Source: an uncultured Ignavibacteria bacterium
Lineage (GTDB): Bacteria > Bacteroidota > Ignavibacteria > Tepidaquicellales > Tepidaquicellaceae
Reading direction: 5' to 3'
Assembly: GCA_937974175.1 (NCBI GenBank)
Contig: CALJIG010000075.1
Location: 1-64,000 of the forward strand
Length of the DNA stretch: 64,000 nucleotides
The position numbers and the translations under genes were made by a program. The notes beneath the pieces are model-generated. The model ran no database searches. It saw only the letters and a program-made list of their open reading frames with translations, and was not told where the DNA came from. How positions within the stretch are numbered: the first letter of the stretch is position 1; each line of letters starts with the position of its first letter. Shown piece by piece: positions 9,503-18,246 of this stretch.

Positions 9503-9530
9503 TTGACAATAAAGATTATAATATTATATT
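9503..9530 (+). promoter_or_regulatory. Probable sigma-70-type promoter of the ATP-grasp/KamA unit
   Basis: A perfect -35 hexamer TTGACA (9503-9508) and TATATT (9525-9530) are separated by 16 bases in a very AT-rich gap. They lie about 65 bases upstream of the preferred start of the first ATP-grasp gene. Called by eye; not measured. Confidence 0.5.
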
Positions 9531-9595
9531 AGCAGAAGTTTTTTCGCAAGTATTATGCGGGAAAATTTTTGAAAATAATTTTAGTAAAATATTTT

Positions 9596-10693
9596 TTGAG
9601 AGTAGCACTTTTATATAACGTAAAGAAAGATTCAGAAGAAGTAACTGAATCGAATTCACAAGAGAAAGACAGCAAAAAAGATTTCAGCAAATATCTAAAC
9701 GAGAACCTCGTGAAGAATTATCCTGAAAGACTTGATGACACTTTCGCCGAATGGGATTCCGAAGAAACTATCGACGCACTGAAAGCTGCAATTGAAACAG
9801 GCGGACATGAAGTTACTCTTATCGAAGCCGATGTTGACGCTTATGACAAATTAAAAAATATAAGACCTGAATTTGTATTCAATGTTGCAGAAGGCGAACT
9901 TGCAGTATCTCGCGAGTCGCAATTCCCTGCAATAATGGAAATGCTTGATATTCCTTTTACAGGCAGCGATTCGATTTCTATAGGAATATGTCACGATAAA
10001 TCACGCTGTAAAGAGGTATTGTCTTACTATAACGTCCCGAACTCATCTTTTTTCATTACAGATAATGTAAATGAAGTTCCTACTGACTTAACTTATCCGA
10101 GATTTGTTAAGCCGCTGCATGAAGGCTCATCAAAAGGGATTTTCAATTCATCAGTTGCAAATAATATAGACGAACTTAAGAGCGAAATCACAAGAATAAA
10201 GGATTGTTATGACCAGCCTGCTCTTGTTGAAGATTTTCTAACCGGAAAAGAGTTTACAGTTGCGCTAATGGGAAACGGAAGCGATGTGCGTGTTCTTCCG
10301 ATTGTTGAAATAAATCTTGATGCAGTACCGAGCGACTTCAATAAAATTTATTCATACGAAGTAAAATGGTTCTTCGATACAAGAGAGAATCAATTAGATA
10401 TATTCAGATGCCCCGCAAATGTTTCCGATGAACTGTACCAAGCGATAGAAAAAGTCTGCAAAGATGCTTTTAAAGTATTAAGACTTCGCGACTGGGCAAG
10501 AATGGATGTGAGATTGGACAGTAACGGAGTGCCGAACATAATTGAGATAAATCCTTTACCCGGAATTTTACCTGACCCGTTAGATAACTCATGCTATCCC
10601 AAAGCAGCGAGAAATGCAGGTATGGATTACAACGCAATGATAAACGCAGTTTTGAACGAAGCAGTCAAACGATATTCGAAGGAGACAAAATAA
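9596..10693 (+). CDS. ATP-grasp ligase, D-Ala-D-Ala ligase-like (first of pair)
   Basis: An ATP-grasp enzyme of the D-alanine-D-alanine ligase superfamily, about 365 residues. After the N-terminal Rossmann-like part come PFTGSDSISIGICHDKSRCK, a glycine-rich ATP loop (PLHEGSSKGI), and the metal-binding end ARMDVRLDS...IIEINPLPGILPD. Canonical Ddl has an EVNTxPGMT-type motif here; the altered loop suggests a different acceptor. An insert of charged residues follows the first strand. The frame opens at a TTG at 9569, but the TTG at 9596 gives MRVALLYNVKK, the normal first strand of this fold, so I prefer it. It is six bases from the next ATP-grasp gene and heads the four-gene unit ending with the KamA enzyme. 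The product is unknown. Confidence 0.8.
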   Translation: MRVALLYNVKKDSEEVTESNSQEKDSKKDFSKYLNENLVKNYPERLDDTFAEWDSEETIDALKAAIETGGHEVTLIEADVDAYDKLKNIRPEFVFNVAEGELAVSRESQFPAIMEMLDIPFTGSDSISIGICHDKSRCKEVLSYYNVPNSSFFITDNVNEVPTDLTYPRFVKPLHEGSSKGIFNSSVANNIDELKSEITRIKDCYDQPALVEDFLTGKEFTVALMGNGSDVRVLPIVEINLDAVPSDFNKIYSYEVKWFFDTRENQLDIFRCPANVSDELYQAIEKVCKDAFKVLRLRDWARMDVRLDSNGVPNIIEINPLPGILPDPLDNSCYPKAARNAGMDYNAMINAVLNEAVKRYSKETK

Positions 10694-10699
10694 GAGTTA

Positions 10700-11797
10700 A
10701 TGAAAATCAGTATTATTTTTAATGACCCTGTTCAATATGCAACAGGAAAGATTTACACAGACGAAGAAGTAGATACAGTAGAAGAAGCGATAGATATGAG
10801 TGAATATGGTGTGCTTGACGAAGTTAAGTCAGTACAGCGCGCCTTAGAGCCGACAGGACATCAGACAAAGATAGTTCCCGTTGCTTTAGATGTTCATAAG
10901 TTAATTGATGAACTAAAAGAAGACAGACCCGATATAATTTTTAATCTGTGCGAATCGCTGGACGGCGATCCTACACAGGAAATGAATGTTGCAGCGCTCT
11001 TTGAAATATTGAAAATTCCTTATACAGGAAATACAGCTAATACACTCGGGCTTGCGCTGAACAAATCGCGTGTGAAAGAAATTTTGCATTACTATGATAT
11101 ACCGACATCGGCTCATTACTTGTGCTCAGATGCAAGTAAGTTCAGAGAGAACGGCTACGATAAAGTGAAAGATAAATTTCCATTGATTGTAAAGCCTTCG
11201 AGGGAAGATGCAAGCATAGGTATTGAAAATAAGTCAGTAGTCCAGAACGAAAAAGAGCTGGAAGAAAGAATTCAGCATATTATTACTGAATACAAACAAC
11301 CTGCTTTAATCGAGCAGTTCATTGACGGCAGAGAAATAAATGTAAGTGTAGTCGGCAATGTGAAAAATAACAGTGAAGATGATTTGATAGTGTTCCCGAT
11401 TTCAGAAATTGATTTCAGCGCTTTACCGGCTGATTATCCTAAGATAGTAAGCTATAACAGCAAATGGATGTATAAGACGGTGGAGTTTGCAGGGACAAAG
11501 GCAGTCTGCCCTGCGCAGAATCTTTCACCTGAACTTGAAGAAAAAATAAAAGCGACTGCAAAAAAAGTTTACAGAATTATCGGCGCGACTGATTATGCAA
11601 GAGTTGATTTCAGAGTGAAGGATGGAATACCATATGTACTTGAATTAAACCCGAATCCTGACATTGCGTCAGATGTGGATGAAGATACAGGATTTACACG
11701 AAGCGCAAAGGCGTACGGATGGAGCTACGAGCAGTTGATACAAAACGTAATAAAATATTCCTGCGAACGCTGGGGAATTAATTACTCAGAAAAGTAA
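10700..11797 (+). CDS. ATP-grasp ligase, D-Ala-D-Ala ligase-like (second of pair)
   Basis: A 365-residue ATP-grasp protein distantly related to its upstream neighbour. Visible features are IIFNLCESLDGD (about 74-85), PYTGNTANTLGLALNKSRVK, the ATP loop KPSREDASIGIE, and the metal-binding C-terminal motif ARVDFRVKDGIPYVLELNPNPDI. The NPNPD loop differs from that of peptidoglycan Ddl and from its neighbour's NPLPG. The two enzymes therefore probably join different partners or act in sequence. Such ligases activate a carboxylate as an acyl phosphate and couple it to an amine. It lies 6 bases after the first ligase and 14 bases before the GNAT gene. Confidence 0.8.
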   Translation: MKISIIFNDPVQYATGKIYTDEEVDTVEEAIDMSEYGVLDEVKSVQRALEPTGHQTKIVPVALDVHKLIDELKEDRPDIIFNLCESLDGDPTQEMNVAALFEILKIPYTGNTANTLGLALNKSRVKEILHYYDIPTSAHYLCSDASKFRENGYDKVKDKFPLIVKPSREDASIGIENKSVVQNEKELEERIQHIITEYKQPALIEQFIDGREINVSVVGNVKNNSEDDLIVFPISEIDFSALPADYPKIVSYNSKWMYKTVEFAGTKAVCPAQNLSPELEEKIKATAKKVYRIIGATDYARVDFRVKDGIPYVLELNPNPDIASDVDEDTGFTRSAKAYGWSYEQLIQNVIKYSCERWGINYSEK

Positions 11798-11811
11798 TTG
11801 CACAGTGTACT

Positions 11812-12291
11812 ATGATAAGAGAATTAATACAAGATGACCGTGAGAAGATAAAAAATATATTAATAGATACGAATAATTTTTCCGATGATGAAGTAAGTAT
11901 CGCGCTTGAACTTTTAGATGTTGCGCTCAATAACGAAGATCAGAAAGATTACGAAATATTTGTTGATGAGAATGATGAAGATAAAAACGAACTGAATGGA
12001 TATGTCTGCATCGGTCCGAGACCGCTGACAGAAGGAACTTATGATTTATACTGGATTGCAGTGAATCCTAAAATCCAGTCAAGAGGCGTGGGCAGCAAAC
12101 TTGTTCTTTACATTGAAAGTCACATTAAGTCTAAAGGCGGCTATTTAGTCCTGATAGAGACATCTGGCAAGCCTTCATACGAGAAAGAAAGAAAGTTTTA
12201 CGAGAAGAATAATTACAAGAAGGCAGTCGAGCTTGAACATTTTTACAAAAAAAACGACTCGCTTGTAATTTATTCAAAGTACCTCGATTAG
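11812..12291 (+). CDS. GNAT family N-acetyltransferase
   Basis: A 159-residue GNAT enzyme. The core acetyl-CoA motif is seen as YWIAVNPKIQSRGVGSKLV (motif A, Q/R-x-x-G-x-G/A) after a beta bulge. A C-terminal strand (KFYEKNNYKKAVELEHFY) matches motif B. It transfers an acetyl or similar group from CoA to an amine. Its position between two ATP-grasp ligases and a lysine-2,3-aminomutase-type enzyme recalls AblB, the beta-lysine acetyltransferase paired with AblA in compatible-solute synthesis. However, the sequence is short and I cannot show it belongs to the AblB subfamily. Confidence 0.8.
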   Translation: MIRELIQDDREKIKNILIDTNNFSDDEVSIALELLDVALNNEDQKDYEIFVDENDEDKNELNGYVCIGPRPLTEGTYDLYWIAVNPKIQSRGVGSKLVLYIESHIKSKGGYLVLIETSGKPSYEKERKFYEKNNYKKAVELEHFYKKNDSLVIYSKYLD

Positions 12292-12394
12292 AGGAAAAAG
12301 TTTTATAGGAAGACAGCTAATTAATTTAAATAAATGATTAGCTCTTCACTCACGGCAGTACAACCGTGAATAAGAAACCAAAAAAGGAGAACAA

Positions 12395-13567
12395 ATGGAA
12401 CTCTGGCAGCAAATGATAAGACAGAGTGTTCATACCCCGGATCAGCTCGTTGAGAAATTCGGAATAAAAAAAGAAGTAGCAGAACGTTTGGATGATTTTT
12501 TTCAAGCAAGAATCAATCCTTACTATCTATCATTGATAAGATATCCCGGCGACCCTATATGGCTGCAGTGCGTGCCTGATGAAGTGGAGCTGAATGATAT
12601 CGATGCTCCGGAAGACCCGCTAGGTGAAGACGGCATGAGTCCCGTGCCTAATATCACACACAGATATCCTGATAGAGCGCTATTTCTTGTAAATTCTCAA
12701 TGCGGTTTATACTGCAGATTCTGTACAAGAAAAAGAAAAGTCGGCGACTCAAGCAAAATTTCCATGAAGGGACTTGAAGCCGCTTTCAAATATCTTGAAG
12801 AACATACAGAAATTTCCGATGTCATTTTATCCGGCGGCGATCCTTTGATGCTTACAGATGAAATGCTTGAAAAAATTCTTATAAGACTTCGTACAATAAA
12901 ACATATTCAGGTTATCCGTCTCGGCTCTAAAATGCCGTGCGTGCTTCCGCATAGAATAACGGAGAAGCTCTGTAATATGCTTAAAAAATATCATCCGATT
13001 TATTGCAATACTCACTTCAATCATCCGTGGGAAATTACAGAGGAAAGCAAACGCGCTTGCGGTATGCTTGCCGATGCAGGTATTCCGGTTGGTAATCAGT
13101 GTGTATTGATGAAAGGCGTTAACGATGACCCGGAAACTATGCGTCAGCTTATGAAAGGCTTACTTGCAATGAGAGTCCGCCCTTATTATATATACATGGC
13201 TGACCTTACAAAAGGAGCAAATCATTTCAGAACACCTATCAGCAAGGGAATTGAAATAATGGATAACCTTCGCGGACATATTTCAGGACTTGCAGTTCCG
13301 CACTTTGTTATCGATGCTCCGGGTGGCGGCGGAAAAATTCCGATTCTTCCGAACTATGTTGTCTCACAGGATGAAGATAAAATTGTATTGAGGAATTTCA
13401 AATACAACGTTTATGAATATCCTGATGTGAAGGAGGAGAAGGTAAATCCAAAGGTTGAAGAGAATATGAAGACGCTAAAGAAAAATATTGAAGAGCGTCA
13501 GGAAAAACAAAAACGAACCTACGTAAGAAAAGTAAAACTGCCTGTTTTGAATAATCAGGTGAGCTAA
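12395..13567 (+). CDS. KamA family radical SAM aminomutase, lysine 2,3-aminomutase type
   Basis: A 390-residue radical SAM/PLP enzyme. The cluster motif is C103-x3-C107-x2-C110 in CGLYCRFCTRKRKVG. The PLP lysine is K314 in DAPGGGGKIP. Asp residues D270 (YIYMADLTKG) and D307 (FVIDAPGG) match the two aspartates that hold the side-chain ammonium of lysine in clostridial lysine 2,3-aminomutase. In glutamate 2,3-aminomutases these are changed, so lysine or a lysine-like amine is the likely substrate. The charged C-terminal tail lacks the extra zinc-binding cysteines of clostridial KamA. A strong Shine-Dalgarno (AAGGAG, 12384-12389) fixes the start. It ends the unit at a strong terminator. Confidence 0.88.
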   Translation: MELWQQMIRQSVHTPDQLVEKFGIKKEVAERLDDFFQARINPYYLSLIRYPGDPIWLQCVPDEVELNDIDAPEDPLGEDGMSPVPNITHRYPDRALFLVNSQCGLYCRFCTRKRKVGDSSKISMKGLEAAFKYLEEHTEISDVILSGGDPLMLTDEMLEKILIRLRTIKHIQVIRLGSKMPCVLPHRITEKLCNMLKKYHPIYCNTHFNHPWEITEESKRACGMLADAGIPVGNQCVLMKGVNDDPETMRQLMKGLLAMRVRPYYIYMADLTKGANHFRTPISKGIEIMDNLRGHISGLAVPHFVIDAPGGGGKIPILPNYVVSQDEDKIVLRNFKYNVYEYPDVKEEKVNPKVEENMKTLKKNIEERQEKQKRTYVRKVKLPVLNNQVS

Positions 13568-13590
13568 AACTAATATATAGAGTAAATCAA

Positions 13591-13624
13591 AAGCCTCTTA
13601 GTCGAAAGACTAAGAGGCTTTTTT
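13591..13624 (+). terminator. Strong rho-independent terminator after the KamA gene
   Basis: A 13-bp perfect stem (AAGCCTCTTAGTC / GACTAAGAGGCTT) is closed by a GAAA tetraloop and followed by TTTT. It ends the ATP-grasp/GNAT/KamA unit and, read on the other strand, can also end the convergent GHKL ATPase gene. Confidence 0.9.
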
Positions 13625-13635
13625 GTAGAGCAAAT

Positions 13636-16035
13636 TTAATCGTCGCTTAAAGCAAGTTTAGTCACATGAAAATTTTCATACATTAAAAAATTGGCATAGG
13701 GTTTTATCATATTAGGTACAAAATCATCAACCTCTATAGGTTGCAATCTCTCATCTGAATTACGCATCTTTTGTAGAATACTAAAGAGAAATAAGGAATG
13801 TAAATAAATAGATAGAAAATACTTATCTTTATAATATAAAATATCTTTCTCGCTTGAAATGTGATTCTTCGATAGAAAATTTTTTAAAACAAAAGAATCC
13901 ATATTTACAATTATACTATCAACCATCAATTCTTTTTCATCACTTGAAGTCACAACCTTCACAATATCATGACCATCCCAATTTAAGTCTGGATGCGTCC
14001 AAGGAATTCCGCTTGAATCGACTGGATTTTCATAACCTTTTCTAGGAATAGGCAAATTTGGAAACGACTCTTTTGGCTTTTTTTCATTCGTTTTTGGTTC
14101 ACTAATCTCCTTATCAACCTTTACTTGAAAGGTGCATTCAAAATCTTGACCTGGGGCTGTCAATTTAGCTCTTATTTCTACTTCATCCCCAACTTTTGCT
14201 TTTTCATTTGGTTTAATGATTAATTTAATTGTACCTTCGTTTGGACCTTCTCGATTTATTCTAATAATGTCAGTAGTAATGTTAGGATCAGGGTCAGGTG
14301 ATGGTTCAATAGGTCCATCACCAAAGAATCTCTTTTGTAAAATTTCAATTTGAAACTTTCCTTTTTCAGAAGGTCTAAATAAGTAATCATTTTCAACATC
14401 AGTTTCAATTTCAACTTTTCCTTGACCGTTTAATGGTATTGTTTTATAAAATTTACCTTCATTATTTTCTTTAAGATTAAGCTTAAATATTGATGGGAAT
14501 CTATTAAGTTTTTTTCTTTCTTTTTTCTTTTCCTCTTTGTTTGGCGATAGACGTTCTCCTTCTTTCATAAGAAAACTTAAAGTACCATCTTTTCTCAATA
14601 AATTTAAAACATCTTTATCAACGGGTAATTTTGAAATAAGATCTTCTATTAATTCTTGATCTGAACCTGAATTTTGTAACAATGAATTTCTTCTCTCGTT
14701 GTTTAATCTTTTTAAGGCGTCACTTTTCTTTAAAAGACTAATTATTGAATCTCGAAGTTTTTCTGTTTTAGGTCCGTGCTTTAGGTGTGTTCTATTAGAC
14801 ATAAATAAATCTTGTCTTATAGATGTAGGTATTTCTGTACAATCAACATGAATGAGAAGATATTTTTTTAATAGGGAATAACCCAAATCTTGAGAAATAA
14901 ATGATTGTCCTTCAAACCCATGTACTTGACCATTTTGTGTGAATATTATTGATTTATTCTTAATAAATTCACCGTGGTCTACGGAATCCTTAAATACTAT
15001 AACTTCTAAATGTATTTCTCCCAAGCCATCTTCTTTTGGTATATTAAATGGAATCATTGTTTCTATTTGATCCCTACTGTCAATTGTAATTCGTGTTCTG
15101 TTTCCGAGAACAGGTTTGCTTGGAGTTTTTCCAGCGTAATCGCGCTTTTCATAAACAAGAATCGGTAATGGTAAGTGAAACATATACTGATTTAAGTCAC
15201 GCCATAAATCAAGAGTAATATCTGATCTAGATCCTCTAGGAAGTTGATAGGAATATAATTTGACTAAACTTCCTGTAGTAAATTTTCGATTATATAATCC
15301 TAAGTCTATTTCATCAATCTGAAAAGAAGGTATTTGACCGTTTGGACAAAAGAACTCATACCAAGTGGATTTTCCAAAGTCTTTTTCTTCTAAAGATGTT
15401 AAGGGATGTCTACGAACTATTGTGAAACCAAATTCTGATTCAGGACTAGAGAGTTCTTTTGTTCTTTTAGACCCAATTAGTTGATATTTATTATCACCAC
15501 AAAATACAACTGCTCCAGTGGAACCCATATTATATTTACCTTGTACAAAATGAATATTTGTTTTGTTATTTCTGTGCAATGAAAGAAATGTATTTTCAAA
15601 GTTTTGAGGAGATTGACCTTCTCCAAAATCATATATTACAATTGAGGGTTGAGTTTTATCTCCAACAGCTAATAATTGAATGTTTTCTGCAAGAGCTCTC
15701 CTTCGATCTGCAGGGAGTTCACCAATTTCACCATCTTTAACGCCATAAAATTCCTCTACTGCTTTACTCATAGATTTAGGTGCTAAACTTGAGGTGGGGT
15801 CAATTCCTTTTACTTTACATTCTTTAATTAAAATTGCATCAATAGAATTAGTAATCTTTTCAATTAATGCCGGGACCGGATGATTTTGCTGGCTTTCAAA
15901 AGTTCCAAAATTTCCCATAGTATTACCATACGGCTTCCAGTTCTTTGAATCATCAAAAACTTTATTTTCTCTAAAAATTTTTTCTATTTCTAATTCTGAA
16001 TTACTATTATATAGTTTCCAAAATAATTCTTGCAT
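13636..16035 (-). CDS. GHKL (HSP90-like) ATPase with Ig-like and novel C-terminal domain
   Basis: A 799-residue protein with a GHKL ATP-binding fold. The N-box is E59-x3-N63-x2-D66 in PALIEKITNSIDAIL. The G1 box is DFGEG (136-140) and the G2 lid is GKYNMGSTGAV (166-176). The rest of the N-terminal half looks like a transducer domain (about 240-450). A coiled, charged linker (450-515) follows, then a beta-sandwich with RINREGPNEGTIKLIIKP and DFECTFQVKV (about 520-650), and a C-terminal domain (about 665-799) I do not recognise. GHKL ATPases of MORC/MutL type occur in bacterial restriction and defence loci; here the gene stands alone. No signal peptide. Function unknown; a defence role is only an inference. 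Confidence 0.75.
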   Translation of the reverse strand: MQELFWKLYNSNSELEIEKIFRENKVFDDSKNWKPYGNTMGNFGTFESQQNHPVPALIEKITNSIDAILIKECKVKGIDPTSSLAPKSMSKAVEEFYGVKDGEIGELPADRRRALAENIQLLAVGDKTQPSIVIYDFGEGQSPQNFENTFLSLHRNNKTNIHFVQGKYNMGSTGAVVFCGDNKYQLIGSKRTKELSSPESEFGFTIVRRHPLTSLEEKDFGKSTWYEFFCPNGQIPSFQIDEIDLGLYNRKFTTGSLVKLYSYQLPRGSRSDITLDLWRDLNQYMFHLPLPILVYEKRDYAGKTPSKPVLGNRTRITIDSRDQIETMIPFNIPKEDGLGEIHLEVIVFKDSVDHGEFIKNKSIIFTQNGQVHGFEGQSFISQDLGYSLLKKYLLIHVDCTEIPTSIRQDLFMSNRTHLKHGPKTEKLRDSIISLLKKSDALKRLNNERRNSLLQNSGSDQELIEDLISKLPVDKDVLNLLRKDGTLSFLMKEGERLSPNKEEKKKERKKLNRFPSIFKLNLKENNEGKFYKTIPLNGQGKVEIETDVENDYLFRPSEKGKFQIEILQKRFFGDGPIEPSPDPDPNITTDIIRINREGPNEGTIKLIIKPNEKAKVGDEVEIRAKLTAPGQDFECTFQVKVDKEISEPKTNEKKPKESFPNLPIPRKGYENPVDSSGIPWTHPDLNWDGHDIVKVVTSSDEKELMVDSIIVNMDSFVLKNFLSKNHISSEKDILYYKDKYFLSIYLHSLFLFSILQKMRNSDERLQPIEVDDFVPNMIKPYANFLMYENFHVTKLALSDD

Positions 16036-16176
16036 ACTATTAGGGGGTTAGTGTTATAAAATTATTTGTTTAAAAAATATACGGTTAAATACAGTATCTT
16101 TTCAAGATAATATTTCTTATTAGTTATTTCAAGTTTCTTCTATACCATTTTGGCTATAGCATCCGTAGATCTTCGC

Positions 16177-16408
16177 CCGTTGTTGGTCTACTGCCCCAAC
16201 GGCTGCAGGAATCTCATACATATTATGTAGTATAGATAGTATCTTTCACCTCCCCTTATCCCCTCCTTATAAAGGAGAGGGAAGATACGTGCGGATGTTT
16301 TCATTGCCGTTGTTGGTCAGGAGACCAACAACGGCGACGTGCTGTTACCTACGTTCTGTTACAAATATGTATGCATAGCAAGTGGTTGTTGGTCAGGAGA
16401 CCAACAAC
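16177..16408. repeat. Three copies of a GTTGTTGGTC palindromic intergenic repeat
   Basis: Copies lie at about 16177-16202, 16306-16335 and 16385-16408. The middle copy is a perfect 13-bp stem (GCCGTTGTTGGTC / GACCAACAACGGC) with the loop AGGA. The third keeps a 10-bp stem with the same loop. The first is degenerate, with TACTGCC in the loop. They sit in the 335-base gap upstream of the GHKL gene and run into the next gap. A separate purine/pyrimidine palindrome (CCCCTTATCCCCTCCTTATAAAGGAGAGGG type) lies at about 16250-16281. Confidence 0.75.
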
Positions 16409-16661
16409 GGCAAGGCGAAAAATGCTCCCTATACCTACTAATAGGGAAGAATGCATTTTATACCTACATTATATGCATTATATTGAATGGGATTTGAGTA
16501 AAACCTCCTCAACTTTACATAATAATCCGTCAAAAACCCGTCAAGATTTTAAAATTAAAACTGGCTATGCTGTAAAAACAAGACTTGAGGTTTTGAATGA
16601 CGAATTTTATTTGTTAAGTTTTATGAAACCTTGCTCAGCTTCCCGCCGTCATAATAAGCAA

Positions 16662-16733
16662 ATGACACCAATAGAAATAATATTATTAATTGTAACCTTC
16701 GGAGTTCTTTTCATGAGAGGAATCAGAAAATAA
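16662..16733 (+). CDS. Possible 23-residue single-helix membrane peptide
   Basis: ATG at 16662 opens MTPIEIILLIVTFGVLFMRGIRK, a short hydrophobic helix with a positive C-terminus. It is the end of a longer frame that opens at 16371, but the upstream part crosses a palindromic repeat and looks non-coding. The peptide resembles many small membrane proteins, and the next gene (DUF6249-like) is also membrane-bound and 110 bases away. No clear Shine-Dalgarno is seen. It may equally be chance. Confidence 0.25.
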   Translation: MTPIEIILLIVTFGVLFMRGIRK

Positions 16734-16843
16734 TGTCATTAGTTAGTCATTTGAAACCTTTAGAAGCTTCTAAAAGTCTTAAGAGTAAAAGAAAAACATT
16801 AAAAAATAATTTAACAACAATTTTAATTTAAGGAGAATTTAAT

Positions 16844-17230
16844 ATGCATAATGCATTAGAAGCTATAATACCTGTAGTAGCCATTATCTTCACATTCGGA
16901 ATTCCGGGAATAATAATATTCTGGTGGCTTTATACAAGACACAGAGAAAGAATGAGATTAATCGAAAAAGGCTTAGCCCCTGAAGAAGTTAAAAGCTATT
17001 TTGCAAGCTCCAACTCAGTCAGCAAGCCAAGGAATGCCTTCAGTTCTTTGAAGTGGGGAATACTGATAACATTTTTAGGACTCGGAATTTTTATAGCAAA
17101 TATGCTGGAAGATAAATTCAATATGAGTGACGGAATGACAACAGGGCTGGTATTTATTTTTGCAGGTGTCGGATTTGTTTTATACTATGTGTTGATTAAA
17201 AATAAACTGACAGATAAAGATCCTTCATAA
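16844..17230 (+). CDS. DUF6249-like membrane protein
   Basis: A 128-residue protein with an N-terminal transmembrane helix (about 9-30), a short basic cytoplasmic segment with RMRLIEKGLAPEEVKSYF, and two more helices (about 66-86 and 96-118). The 'RHRERMRLIEKGL' segment after the first helix is typical of DUF6249 proteins in Bacteroidota, usually next to sigma factor or anti-sigma genes. A strong Shine-Dalgarno (AAGGAGA) precedes the ATG. It is first in the run DUF6249 - DUF4097 - sigma factor - two-helix protein, with short gaps, suggesting one transcription unit for an envelope-linked response. Biochemical role unknown. Confidence 0.7.
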   Translation: MHNALEAIIPVVAIIFTFGIPGIIIFWWLYTRHRERMRLIEKGLAPEEVKSYFASSNSVSKPRNAFSSLKWGILITFLGLGIFIANMLEDKFNMSDGMTTGLVFIFAGVGFVLYYVLIKNKLTDKDPS

Positions 17231-17267
17231 ACGATTGAAGAAACGTAAAAATTAAAAACTTAAAATC

Positions 17268-18080
17268 ATGCAAAAGTCTATAATATATGTTGTTCTGCTC
17301 ATTGTCAGCACTATGGTTTTTTCATCATGCTCTTTGTTTGCACCCAGATATGAAAAAGTTGAGAAAGGCGAGTACAGCATAAGCGCTACAGGTAAGAAGA
17401 AATTTTCCCTGAATAATGTAAACGGAAAAATAAAAGTAATCAGAACGACTGACCAATCCAGCATTGTTGTCAAATACGAAAAAACAGCTTACGTAAGAAA
17501 GAAAGACCTTGGAAGTCCTTTAAGTGAGATTACTTTAAATTTAGATACAGCAGGAACAGATGTTAAAATTGAAACTGATTTTGAGAACGAAAGAAATGTA
17601 ATACATTTTGGAAATGATCAGTCAAATAAAATTGATTATGAAATTTATGTTCCTGAAGGGATTCTGGTTAATCTTGATAATACAAACGGCTCAATTGATT
17701 TATTAAAATTAAGCAACGATGTAAAAGCAAGTACTACAAACGGCTCAATTAAAATTGACAATGTAAGCGGCAAAATGGAGCTGGAAACAACTAATGGTAC
17801 AATAAGAGGCAGCATTGATTCAACAAAAGGAATTACTGCAGAAACCGTGAACGGTGAGATAAAACTTAATTTAAGCAATCATGTATCGGCTTCTGTTGAA
17901 GCAGATGTTGTGAACGGCTCTGTTAGAACTGATGGACTGAATTTTAAAGACATGACTGCAGAAAAAAATAAAAAATATTTCAAAGGAACTTTGAGAAACG
18001 GTGATGCAAAAATAAAACTTGAAACAACAAACGGTTCCATAAGATTGACCGGCAGCGGTGATGACGATACTGAAATTTAA
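17268..18080 (+). CDS. DUF4097 family beta-solenoid lipoprotein
   Basis: A 270-residue lipoprotein: signal peptide with lipobox VFSSC (Cys at about residue 20), then a repetitive beta-structure. The motif TTNGSI or close variants recurs about every 16-22 residues (DNTNGSIDL, STTNGSIKI, ETTNGTIRG, ETVNGEIKL, DVVNGSVRT, ETTNGSIRL). This is the pattern of DUF4097 (LiaG/YvlB-like putative adhesin), predicted to fold as a right-handed beta-helix. In Firmicutes such proteins belong to the LiaRS/phage-shock response. Here it is exported, 37 bases after the DUF6249-like gene and upstream of a sigma factor. It probably senses or reports envelope state; this is inferred from context. Confidence 0.8.
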   Translation: MQKSIIYVVLLIVSTMVFSSCSLFAPRYEKVEKGEYSISATGKKKFSLNNVNGKIKVIRTTDQSSIVVKYEKTAYVRKKDLGSPLSEITLNLDTAGTDVKIETDFENERNVIHFGNDQSNKIDYEIYVPEGILVNLDNTNGSIDLLKLSNDVKASTTNGSIKIDNVSGKMELETTNGTIRGSIDSTKGITAETVNGEIKLNLSNHVSASVEADVVNGSVRTDGLNFKDMTAEKNKKYFKGTLRNGDAKIKLETTNGSIRLTGSGDDDTEI

Positions 18081-18246
18081 TCCAAATCATTTTTAATAAA
18101 TGTTTACATTGCAAAATAATTTAGGTAATTTAGTTTTGAATTCGAAGGTTTTAGCTCTGGTATCTGAGCTGAAATTTTCGAGTTTATTGAATCTCTCTGT
18201 CCCGGCAGAGTATTCAGAGATTCAAAACAACCAAATTAACCTCTCG

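Noticed and set aside
9596..11797. Housekeeping D-alanine-D-alanine ligase (ddl)
   Set aside because: Both proteins have altered metal/acceptor loops and occur as a pair with GNAT and KamA rather than with mur or fts genes.
16371..16661. Protein-coding frame of 120 residues opening at 16371
   Set aside because: Its first part crosses a palindromic repeat and the TCTTCCC motif, with unnatural composition; only the last 23 codons could be a real peptide.
18100..18246. N-terminal extension of the sigma factor
   Set aside because: The extra 49 residues show no sigma region 1 or helix pattern and the family core starts at the ATG at 18247.
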